Source of the DNA: UBA7236 sp044227505 | Lineage (GTDB): Bacteria; Bacteroidota; Bacteroidia; Chitinophagales; BACL12 | Direction of reading: 5' to 3' | Assembly (NCBI GenBank): GCA_044227505.1 | Contig: JBGAWP010000063.1 | Span: 1 to 24,962 of the forward strand | DNA: 24,962 nt | In this document: in pieces, positions 7,590 to 14,689 of the stretch | How positions within the stretch are numbered: position 1 is the first letter of the stretch | How the letters are laid out: every line of letters begins with the position of its first letter | The notes under the pieces: model-generated | What the model was told of the DNA's origin: nothing | The model's input: only the letters and a program-made list of their open reading frames with translations | Database searches by the model: none | Translations under genes and position numbers: made by a program

Positions 7590-8642
7590 TTAATGAGATA
7601 AGGAAACTTTCTCTACTCTTGGATTCATTACCTTAAAAAATAATGGGGGGAAAAGGGATAAAATGATCATTGCAGGATATCCAGCGGGCAGTTGAGGAGC
7701 AACATCCAAATGCCTTAATATCTGATATTTTCTTGACGCCAAAAAATGATGATCAGAGTGTCGTGTTAATTCGTATAATACCAACCTGCCTATCACGTGA
7801 TCCGAATTCCAGGAGTGCCATGGTTGCACCCGCTCATAATTTCCAGAGGTGGAAAGTTTTCGTCGAAGTCCGTAATGTTCGATATAATTAACCGATTCCA
7901 GTAACAAAATTCCGATCAATGATGCAATTAAAAATAAAAACATTGCTTGAAGTGAAAAAATTAATGCCAAACCAATGATAAATCCCGATTGCAACAAAAA
8001 AAATACAGCCATTTCATTTCGGTAGGATAAAAAAGAGTGCCCCTCCTCTTTTAATTCTTTCAATTGAATATGCCATGCTGAAATATAAGATCCAATTATT
8101 GTTCTGAAAAAAAATGAATATATGGGTTCATTTAATCGTGCTGAGCTCGGGTCATCTTCTGTGGAAACTCTTTTATGATGACCTTTGTTATGTTCCACAA
8201 TAAAATGCATATATAGTGATGTAAGCAATAATGCTTTGGATAAAATTCTTTCGCGTTTTGATTTTCTGTGACCCAATTCGTGTGCTACATTTATTCCGAT
8301 AACACCACAACAGATCCCTGTACTTATTACCATTCCTGTGATCTCCCACCATGTTATGGTTTGATAAGTGATAGTATTTAAAAAATAAAAAACGATGCAA
8401 TATTGTATCGGTACATTCAGGTATAAGATCATATCATACAAAGGATCTTTTTTTGCAATCTCCTCTTCCAATGCAGATTTGTTTTTTGTATTCAACGGGA
8501 GGATCATTTCTATTGCCGCCAAAAAAAAGAAGGCATATACGGGAGTCAAAAACACCCAAATCCCTTGAAAGTACATTGCGATAAAAGCGCATGCCGGAAT
8601 TGTAAATGCAACAAGATATTTTAACACCCCTGTTATTCTCAC
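7590..8642 (-). CDS. alkB: AlkB-type integral-membrane di-iron hydroxylase (alkane 1-monooxygenase-like)
   Basis: A 350-residue polytopic membrane protein with the eight-histidine di-iron motif of the AlkB branch of membrane fatty-acid desaturases and hydroxylases: HELGH (121-125), HNKGHH (151-156), HSDHH (295-299), and the extra NYIEHYG motif (252-258) that distinguishes alkane monooxygenases from desaturases. The C-terminal phrase LPAGYPAMI is also typical. Known members hydroxylate the terminal carbon of medium-chain alkanes or similar alkyl chains with O2 and electrons from rubredoxin. No rubredoxin or rubredoxin reductase lies nearby, so electrons must come from elsewhere and the true substrate may be an endogenous lipid. 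The start is a GTG at 8642, the only plausible start before the first membrane segment, and it lies 4 bases after a TATTTTTG element. It is first in a probable operon with udk. Confidence 0.88.
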   Translation of the reverse strand: MRITGVLKYLVAFTIPACAFIAMYFQGIWVFLTPVYAFFFLAAIEMILPLNTKNKSALEEEIAKKDPLYDMILYLNVPIQYCIVFYFLNTITYQTITWWEITGMVISTGICCGVIGINVAHELGHRKSKRERILSKALLLTSLYMHFIVEHNKGHHKRVSTEDDPSSARLNEPIYSFFFRTIIGSYISAWHIQLKELKEEGHSFLSYRNEMAVFFLLQSGFIIGLALIFSLQAMFLFLIASLIGILLLESVNYIEHYGLRRKLSTSGNYERVQPWHSWNSDHVIGRLVLYELTRHSDHHFLASRKYQILRHLDVAPQLPAGYPAMIILSLFPPLFFKVMNPRVEKVSLSH

Positions 8643-8646
8643 CTAT

Positions 8647-8654
8647 CAAAAATA
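8647..8654 (-). promoter_or_regulatory. Bacteroidota -7 element, leaderless GTG start of the hydroxylase
   Basis: On the minus strand TATTTTTG matches TAnnTTTG and is followed by four bases and then the GTG start at 8642. The predicted transcription start would fall on or next to the start codon. The -33 region holds only a T-run (CTTTTAATG) at a slightly short spacing. Confidence 0.5.
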
Positions 8655-8762
8655 AGGATTAATTTATCATTAAAAGTTTCCATTACCACTGATTTATATC
8701 ACCTATCCTCGCATGAACTATAAACACCATTAATAAGTTATTTTAAGAAACCAAACAAAAAT

Positions 8763-9383
8763 ATGGAAACGAAACGTGGAATTGGATATAATTTAAGTGC
8801 GTTGAATCTGCAAAAAACATTCAGTTTCGAACAATTTTATGCTTTGACGGAGTTGTGTGTAAAAACCGGTTCAACAACGGGAAACGAACCGACAAAAAAC
8901 CGCATAGAGGCCACTAAACTGAATTTGCAAAGGATGAACAGGTTAATAAAAACAACACAATTACTGCCTTTTTGGAATTCTTTGGATACACAAGCGACAG
9001 AAAATCTTCGCTGGATAATCATGACAGAAGCCTGGTGCGGTGATGCGGCGCAAATTGTTCCGGTATTGCACAAAATTGCGGATAAACTGCACATTAAGAT
9101 GGAGCTTATTTTGCGCGATGAACACCTGGAAATTGCAGACAAATATCAATTTAACAATACCAGATCCATCCCAAGATTAATATGTTTCGACAATAAAACC
9201 GGTGAAGAACTTGGTGTTTGGGGGCCGCGACCCGCAGAAGCGCAGAAAATAGTGGAAGAGGCTAAATCTAAAGGCATTCCGCACGATGAATGGGTAATTT
9301 ACGTTCAAAATTGGTATAACCAAAATAAAACTGTTAGTTTGCAAAACGAACTATTTTCGTTCGTAAGTAATTGTTTGCAATAA
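8763..9383 (+). CDS. thioredoxin-like protein with a single active-site cysteine
   Basis: A 206-residue protein of the thioredoxin superfamily, similar to the Thioredoxin_9 group common in Bacteroidota. The thioredoxin fold starts near residue 82: LRWIIMTEAWCGDAAQIVPVL gives the central strand and the active-site helix, and RSIPRLICFD has the cis-proline loop. The usual CxxC is reduced to Cys92-Gly-Asp-Ala95, so the second, resolving cysteine is missing and classic dithiol chemistry is not possible. A monothiol role, binding of a partner, or a structural role is more likely. There is no signal peptide, so it should be cytosolic. An N-terminal helical extension of about 80 residues is present. 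It abuts the rhomboid gene with no gap and starts a tight four-gene run. The start is set by ATG 8763, which follows an A-rich leader typical of Bacteroidota translation starts. Confidence 0.8.
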   Translation: METKRGIGYNLSALNLQKTFSFEQFYALTELCVKTGSTTGNEPTKNRIEATKLNLQRMNRLIKTTQLLPFWNSLDTQATENLRWIIMTEAWCGDAAQIVPVLHKIADKLHIKMELILRDEHLEIADKYQFNNTRSIPRLICFDNKTGEELGVWGPRPAEAQKIVEEAKSKGIPHDEWVIYVQNWYNQNKTVSLQNELFSFVSNCLQ

Positions 9384-10094
9384 ATGTCCATTTTCTCGTT
9401 CGAAAAGATCAATACCGGTGATAATCGTCCTACTATGCATCAGGACGACGAAAAAAAGCACCTTCAGCTCAGCATTTTTATGCCTTTGGTTTTTATAGCT
9501 ATTCTTTGGATCATAAAATTATTTGAATTTGTCAGCGGCACAGATCTCGGTCATTACGGGTTATTACCCAGGCATTATTCAGGTTTAAGAGGCATTATTT
9601 TTTCACCCTTTTTGCACGGAGATTGGAACCATTTATTTTCCAATACGATACCATTTTTTGTTCTTTCATTTTTAATGATCTTTAATTATAGAAAGGTCGC
9701 ATTTAAATCTTTTGTTTTTATATTTTTTGTTTCCGGAATTCTTGTTTGGTTATTTGGCAGAGAAAATTATCACATTGGAGCAAGCGGATTAGTTTACGGC
9801 ATGGCATTTTTTATTTTCTTCAGCGGAATATTCCGAAGAAATATACAGTCTATCGCACTTTCCCTCCTAATTGTATTTATCTATGGCGGAATTGTGTGGG
9901 GAATTTTACCAATTGACTTGAAAACCTCGTGGGAAGGACATTTGATGGGTGCAATTTGCGGATTTATCACTGCTTTTTATTTTAGAAAAACAGACCTGCC
10001 GGCGGAGATCATTTTAGAAGATGAGGATGATGAAGAACAGGAAGAAGAGCTTACCATTAAATATGAATTAACCGATAACGACGAAAAAAAATAA
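9384..10094 (+). CDS. rhomboid family intramembrane serine protease
   Basis: A 236-residue protease with about six membrane helices that cleaves membrane proteins within or near the bilayer. The catalytic serine is Ser134 in HIGASGLVYG (the GxSG motif) and the catalytic histidine is His186 in SWEGHLMGA. The upstream HGDWNHLFSN contains the His83-x3-Asn87 pair that forms the oxyanion region in E. coli GlpG. All of these are intact, so an active protease is expected. The N terminus (1-28) is polar and cytosolic. The C terminus after residue 202 is a strongly acidic tail (a run of Glu and Asp near 205-222), which is unusual and could bind a partner. Substrates are unknown. The ATG follows the stop of the thioredoxin-like gene directly, and the stop overlaps the mnmD start by one base (TAATG), which indicates translational coupling. 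Confidence 0.93.
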   Translation: MSIFSFEKINTGDNRPTMHQDDEKKHLQLSIFMPLVFIAILWIIKLFEFVSGTDLGHYGLLPRHYSGLRGIIFSPFLHGDWNHLFSNTIPFFVLSFLMIFNYRKVAFKSFVFIFFVSGILVWLFGRENYHIGASGLVYGMAFFIFFSGIFRRNIQSIALSLLIVFIYGGIVWGILPIDLKTSWEGHLMGAICGFITAFYFRKTDLPAEIILEDEDDEEQEEELTIKYELTDNDEKK

Positions 10095-10765
10095 TGCCAT
10101 TGGAAATAAAAGTGACCGCCGATGGTTCTCCGACTATTTATTTGCCGGATCTTAACGAACATTATCACTCCATTAATGGTGCATTTACCGAATCAAAACA
10201 TGTTTTTATTGATGCCGGGTTTCTTGAAAAACAAAAAGCGGGTTTACAAAACATAAACATTCTGGAAATAGGACTGGGCACAGGTTTGAATCTAATGCTC
10301 ACAAAAAAGTATAACTCGGCATTTGCAGGAAAACTTGTTTATCATGCCTTGGAACCATATCCCCTGGAATTTGATATGATAATCGGGCTCGAAAAATTTG
10401 ACCTGAAGAATTTTGGAATTGATCCTTCCATTTTTTCTTATATCCACAAAGAACCATTTGAACAGGAAATTTCAATGGGATCCGATTTTGTTTTCTATAA
10501 AATAAATAAAACCCTTGAAAATTTTTTACCCTGTTCACATTATGATCTTGTGTATTTTGATGCCTTCGGTCCACAGGTGCAGCCTGAAGTTTGGGCGGAA
10601 GAAAATTTTAGAAAATTATATCATTGCATGAACCCGTCCGGAATTCTGGTTACCTATTGTGCAAAGGGTGCAGTAAGGAGAAGTATGCAAGCAGTGGGTT
10701 TCACTGTTGAACGCCTTCCCGGTCCTCCCGGAAAAAGAGAAATGTTACGCGCTACTAAAAAGTAA
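10094..10765 (+). CDS. mnmD: tRNA (5-methylaminomethyl-2-thiouridine)(34)-methyltransferase MnmD
   Basis: A 223-residue SAM-dependent methyltransferase equivalent to the N-terminal domain of E. coli MnmC. It methylates 5-aminomethyl-(2-thio)uridine at wobble position 34 of tRNA, giving mnm5(s2)U. The N terminus has NEHYHSINGAFTESKHVFID, the family's substrate-region phrase. The SAM-binding loop is LEIGLGTG (57-64), and the catalytic region is YFDAFGPQVQPEVW with LVTYCAKGAVRRSM and ERLPGPPGKREM near the C terminus, all strongly typical. The oxidoreductase domain fused in E. coli MnmC is absent, but a FAD oxidoreductase gene follows after 14 bp and may supply that step. The start codon overlaps the rhomboid stop by one base, so the gene is translated as part of the upstream operon. 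Confidence 0.93.
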   Translation: MPLEIKVTADGSPTIYLPDLNEHYHSINGAFTESKHVFIDAGFLEKQKAGLQNINILEIGLGTGLNLMLTKKYNSAFAGKLVYHALEPYPLEFDMIIGLEKFDLKNFGIDPSIFSYIHKEPFEQEISMGSDFVFYKINKTLENFLPCSHYDLVYFDAFGPQVQPEVWAEENFRKLYHCMNPSGILVTYCAKGAVRRSMQAVGFTVERLPGPPGKREMLRATKK

Positions 10766-10767
10766 TT

Positions 10768-10775
10768 TACCTTTG
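10768..10775 (+). promoter_or_regulatory. Bacteroidota -7 element in the mnmD/oxidoreductase gap, leaderless GTG
   Basis: TACCTTTG matches TAnnTTTG, starts three bases after the mnmD stop codon and ends four bases before the GTG at 10780. It would give a leaderless transcript for the oxidoreductase. Only a partial TGTTA match is present near the -33 position. The gene may also be read from the upstream operon. Confidence 0.48.
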
Positions 10776-10779
10776 TATC

Positions 10780-11832
10780 GTGATTGATTTTTTAATTGTA
10801 GGCGGCGGGTTTTCAGGCATTGCATTCAGCTGGGAATTAGAACAAAGAAATATAAGTTATACACTTGTTGATCCTGCCTTATTTAATTCAGCAACTACGG
10901 TTTCCGGTGGGTTAATAAATCCTGTTACAGGCAGAAGATCTTCTCTTCAGTGGAACATAGATAAACTGCTCCCACAAATAAAAAACAATTATTCAAAACT
11001 TGAAAAAATATTACACTGCAGATTAATATATGAATGTAACATATTAAAAATTCATAAAAGCGAATCTGCGCTGGAAGATTGGCAGAAAGCAATTCAGAGT
11101 AAAGAGTTGCAAGCATACATTGGAGATGCCGCTAATGTGTCAACATACCAACGTTTTCTAGATTTCCGATATGGTGTTGTAAATATTACATCTGCACTTC
11201 GTATCGACACCTTAATGCTCACAAGTAAATATTTTGAATACATCGACAAGAAACTTATTAAAAAAGTAATCGATTACCACACAATTACCTTAAAGAAAGA
11301 AGAGATCATATTCGAAAACGAAAAATATAAATATATTGTTTTTTGTGAAGGGATCGGTGCGCTGGAAAATCCATGGTACAAAAACATACCTTTCAAACCT
11401 GCCAAGGGTGAATGTATGATCATTGAAATTCCAAATTTTTCTACCGACATGATCATACACAAGGGCATTATTTTAATTCCATTGGGAGAACATAAATTTT
11501 GGGCGGGGGCTACTAATACCTGGAATGATCTTAGCATTGTTAAAACAGAGGGTGGAACAGAAGATCTAAAAAACGGATTAGCGCAATTGTTAAAAGTTCC
11601 CTATTCTATTCTGGAACATAAAGTTGCGATCAGGCCCACAATACGCGACAGAGCCCCTGTTGTGGGAGGTCATCCTGAGCATAAAAATATGTTCATACTC
11701 AATGGCATGGGCACAAAAGGCGCATCGCTTTCTAATTTTTATGCAGATAAATTGTTAGAATTTATCCTGAAAGGTCAAGAAATTCCCAAGGAGGCAAATA
11801 TTAGTCGATTTTATGATTTATTAAGAGTTTAA
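10780..11832 (+). CDS. FAD-dependent oxidoreductase (DAO family), possible stand-alone MnmC oxidoreductase
   Basis: A 350-residue flavoprotein. The dinucleotide-binding motif is at the very N terminus: VGGGFSGIAFSWELE (Gly8, Gly10, Gly13), with the acidic end of strand 2 at VDPALF. The C-terminal FAD-contact region is FILNGMGTKGASLSNFYADKL, and AIRPTIRDRAPVVGGHP matches the conserved RP-x-x-x-D-x-x-P segment of the D-amino-acid-oxidase/MnmC family. The GTG at 10780 is the only start that keeps the first strand of the Rossmann fold. Because it follows mnmD by 14 bp and E. coli MnmC fuses exactly these two activities, I infer that it oxidatively removes the carboxymethyl group from cmnm5(s2)U34, giving the nm5 substrate of MnmD. 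A general glycine or amino-acid oxidase role is the alternative. Family is secure; function is inferred from context. Confidence 0.85.
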   Translation: MIDFLIVGGGFSGIAFSWELEQRNISYTLVDPALFNSATTVSGGLINPVTGRRSSLQWNIDKLLPQIKNNYSKLEKILHCRLIYECNILKIHKSESALEDWQKAIQSKELQAYIGDAANVSTYQRFLDFRYGVVNITSALRIDTLMLTSKYFEYIDKKLIKKVIDYHTITLKKEEIIFENEKYKYIVFCEGIGALENPWYKNIPFKPAKGECMIIEIPNFSTDMIIHKGIILIPLGEHKFWAGATNTWNDLSIVKTEGGTEDLKNGLAQLLKVPYSILEHKVAIRPTIRDRAPVVGGHPEHKNMFILNGMGTKGASLSNFYADKLLEFILKGQEIPKEANISRFYDLLRV

Positions 11833-11834
11833 AT

Positions 11835-11865
11835 TTTGCTCTGCTGCACTTCTCCCCTATTTTTA
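11835..11865 (+). promoter_or_regulatory. Bacteroidota promoter (-33 TTTG, -7 TATTTTTA) for the M1 aminopeptidase
   Basis: TTTG at 11835-11838, a 19-bp spacer, then TATTTTTA at 11858-11865. This fits the Bacteroidota consensus TTTG-N19-21-TAnnTTTG except for the last base. It predicts a leader of roughly 12-15 nt before the ATG at 11884. Confidence 0.55.
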
Positions 11866-11883
11866 CCGAATCAAATATAAGAT

Positions 11884-14307
11884 ATGATAAGACCATTGAT
11901 ATTCGTGATACTGTTTACCGGTGTTGTTTCTGCTTTTTCTCAAACCACAAGTTTTAATTGTTATGTTCCTGATGCCGGTGCGGTAATTCGCGATCATAAT
12001 ACAGATTTCATTTCGTTGGATCTTGAACTGAGTTTCGTTCCAGAAGAAGGAAAGGTAAGTGGAACGGCAAAGTATGTTTTTGTTCCGATACAACAAAAAG
12101 TGGATTCCGTTTTTTTAGATGGTCCCGGAATTCTTGTGGAATATATTTTATTGGATGATATAAAAACAAAATTTAAAATGGATAGTGCGGGAACAACAGT
12201 ATTTTTCAATCCGCCATTACAAAGAAATTCGAATCACACACTGATTATTAAATATGATGCCTACCCCAAACGCGGGATATATTTTAATGGTTGGAAAAAC
12301 AAGAACACAGATAGCGAATCTGATCCTAATATTATCAGAAAACAAATATGGACTCAAGGTCAGGGTACCGATAACAGATACTGGATCCCATCGTATGATG
12401 GCGTAAATGATAAACTGCTCAGTGCATTAAAAATTACTTTTCAAGAAGGATATACTATAATTTCAAATGGCGAGGCAGGTGAAATAATTAATAATAAAAA
12501 TGGAACAATAACACAAACCTATAAAATGGTACATCCGCATAATGTTTATTTAATTATGCTTGCAATTGGGAAATACGACCATCTCGATTACCCGAGTAAA
12601 AACGGAATTACAACAAAACAATATTATTATCCCGGAACAAAAAGTATTGCGCAATTCACATATAAATACTCTGCGGAAATGATGGATTGGATGGAAATGG
12701 AAACCGGATTAAAATATCCATGGACCACTTATGCAAATGTGCCTGTTCAGGAATTTTTATATGGTGCTATGGAAAATACCACCGCAACAATTTTTTCCGA
12801 TTATTTTTATCAGGATGAAAAAACCTTTCCGGATAAAAATTATGTGGATATCAATGCACATGAATTAACACACCAGTGGTTTGGCGATTATGTTTCGGCC
12901 TGGAGCGGCGCACATCAATGGTTACAGGAAAGTTTTGCTACTTATTATGCGAAGAAATTCAGAGAACATATCAGCGGAGATGATGCCTACCAATGGAACC
13001 GAAGAGGAGAAATGAATACTGCTTTTGATGCTGATGGAAAAAACAATTATCCTGTTGCGCACAGTCAATCAGGTTCTCCGAGGGTATATCAAAAAGGAAG
13101 TATTGTTTTAGATATGTTGCGATATGTTGTGGGAGATGAACAATTTAAGATCGTTATTAAAGAATTTCTTGAAGAATATCCCTATGCCAATGTTGAATCG
13201 CATGATTTTGAAATGCAATTTATGCGTTCACTTGGAATGAATGTTGGATGGTTTTTTGACGAGTGGATATATAGGGATGGGTTTCCTGAATACACGGTCA
13301 ATTACATCGTAAATGAAAAAGTTATCGATGTAATTGTAAAACAAACACAAAAACAAAACGAGACTATTCATTTATTCAAAATGCCCGTTCATATTCAGAT
13401 CCATTATAAGGATGGTTCTTTTGATGACCAATTGGTTTGGATAGAAAAACAAGAAACAACCATTCATTTTAAAAACCCGGAAGGCCGCGAATTAACTTTT
13501 GTTTTGTTCGATCCTAATTCTATGATATATGCAAAAGTAAAATTTGAAAAATCTTATAATGAATTGCGGTTTCAGGCTTTTAATGCACCTAATATGATGG
13601 ATAGGTTTGATGCAATCGTTATGATGAGAGGAACAGAAATCGAGAAAAAAAGAGATGATCTTATAAAATTATATGCCAAAGAAAATTTTCACGCGATCAA
13701 ATCAGAGATCATCACACAATTGAGCAACGATGACAACAAAGGGTCACTTGGCGTTTTGAAACAAGGCCTCAACGATGCCGATGTTTTGGTGAGAAGAGCT
13801 GTATTAACAAATCTGCAAACAATACCCTCCAAATTAGAAAAAGATATTCAGGCAAAATTAACCGACTATAATTATACCAATTGTGAGATCGCCTTATACA
13901 AACTGTGTACATTGGATCCCGATAAAAAGAAAGACTATCTCGAATTAACCAAAGATCTGGTTGGGAGCAACAAAAATATTCGCATAACCTGGTTGGAATT
14001 GAATTATACCGGACCGGATGATAAATCCATCAATGAATTAGTGCAATACAGCAGTTCCGATTATGAGTTCAGAACGAGAAATTACGCTATTAATTCTCTC
14101 TTAAACCTCAAGTATTGCAACAGGGATGTTGTGATCAATTTATTCGACGCGGCATTGTCAACAAACAATCGGCTTTCCTCCCCTGCCCGCAATGCTCTCA
14201 AAAAATTGAGAGAAACTCCTGCTTATGCGGAACTGATCAATAATTACTACAAGGAGAATATATGGGACGAATGGCAAACAAATAAACTCAAACCCATTTT
14301 TTATTAA
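11884..14307 (+). CDS. exported M1 family metallo-aminopeptidase with HEAT-like C terminus
   Basis: An 807-residue zinc aminopeptidase. Residues 1-20 form a signal peptide (MIRPLIFVILFTGVVSAFSQ), so it acts in the periplasm or at the cell surface. The exopeptidase motif GAMEN is at 294-298, and the zinc site is HELTH (326-330) plus Glu349 in QWLQESFATYY, the HExxH-x18-E arrangement of gluzincins. Asn and Trp residues around it (TRWIPSYD-like segment at about 155-165) fit the N-terminal beta-domain. The catalytic domain ends near residue 460. A beta domain follows, and then from about 560 a helical region with repeating ALYKL/VRRAVLTNL units resembles HEAT repeats. It probably trims N-terminal residues from extracellular peptides for nutrition. 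It lies 51 bp after the FAD oxidoreductase gene with its own promoter. Family assignment is secure; substrate range is not predictable. Confidence 0.93.
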   Translation: MIRPLIFVILFTGVVSAFSQTTSFNCYVPDAGAVIRDHNTDFISLDLELSFVPEEGKVSGTAKYVFVPIQQKVDSVFLDGPGILVEYILLDDIKTKFKMDSAGTTVFFNPPLQRNSNHTLIIKYDAYPKRGIYFNGWKNKNTDSESDPNIIRKQIWTQGQGTDNRYWIPSYDGVNDKLLSALKITFQEGYTIISNGEAGEIINNKNGTITQTYKMVHPHNVYLIMLAIGKYDHLDYPSKNGITTKQYYYPGTKSIAQFTYKYSAEMMDWMEMETGLKYPWTTYANVPVQEFLYGAMENTTATIFSDYFYQDEKTFPDKNYVDINAHELTHQWFGDYVSAWSGAHQWLQESFATYYAKKFREHISGDDAYQWNRRGEMNTAFDADGKNNYPVAHSQSGSPRVYQKGSIVLDMLRYVVGDEQFKIVIKEFLEEYPYANVESHDFEMQFMRSLGMNVGWFFDEWIYRDGFPEYTVNYIVNEKVIDVIVKQTQKQNETIHLFKMPVHIQIHYKDGSFDDQLVWIEKQETTIHFKNPEGRELTFVLFDPNSMIYAKVKFEKSYNELRFQAFNAPNMMDRFDAIVMMRGTEIEKKRDDLIKLYAKENFHAIKSEIITQLSNDDNKGSLGVLKQGLNDADVLVRRAVLTNLQTIPSKLEKDIQAKLTDYNYTNCEIALYKLCTLDPDKKKDYLELTKDLVGSNKNIRITWLELNYTGPDDKSINELVQYSSSDYEFRTRNYAINSLLNLKYCNRDVVINLFDAALSTNNRLSSPARNALKKLRETPAYAELINNYYKENIWDEWQTNKLKPIFY

Positions 14308-14689
14308 AAAAATGTACAATTCATAAAAAGTGAAATAAGCATAACTGTACAAATTTTTAACTTGTTAACTGTCTATCCACAGGAATCTGCACTGAATTAA
14401 CACGTTATCAACATCTGACGCCTAAAATATACAATAACGAATATTTTTATCGTTTACAAGCAAACCTTTCTTCTGTATTGCAACATTCACGGTACTTTGA
14501 GCCAATTTCCCCTCTGGATGGATTTGTTGGTTTTTAGTGCCGGAATCAGGTAATTCTGGATTTACAGGATGCGCCTGTGTATTACATTTAGAACGGGTTT
14601 TCTTATAATAAGCGAAGTTTGTTATTGTCAATTTTTTAATTCCTTTTCAAGTAGGGAAATTAAAATTCAAATAGTTGACAAGTTCAAGT
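14308..14689. other. 382-bp intergenic region with DnaA-box-like sites; no convincing gene
   Basis: No credible coding sequence is present. CTATCCACA (14373-14381) and TTATCAACA (14405-14413) each differ by one base from the DnaA box TTATCCACA, point the same way and start 32 bp apart. They follow a GTTAAC-centred segment (14364-14369) and precede an AT-rich stretch (about 14426-14452) that could unwind. Two TGTACAA direct repeats start at 14313 and 14346, 33 bp or about three helical turns apart. Together these could be an origin-like or DnaA-regulated site. Two imperfect boxes are weak evidence, and no dnaA, dnaN or gidA gene is nearby. Confidence 0.3.

Noticed and set aside
14422..14631. 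69-codon minus-strand open frame in the 14.3-14.7 kb gap
   Set aside because: It needs a TTG start, has no recognisable domain or hydrophobic pattern, ends without a linked gene and overlaps the DnaA-box-like region. Composition looks like random AT-rich DNA.
14675..14689. TTG start five codons upstream for the coiled-coil protein
   Set aside because: An ATG follows immediately in frame and gives a normal charged N terminus before the membrane segment; the TTG adds nothing supported.
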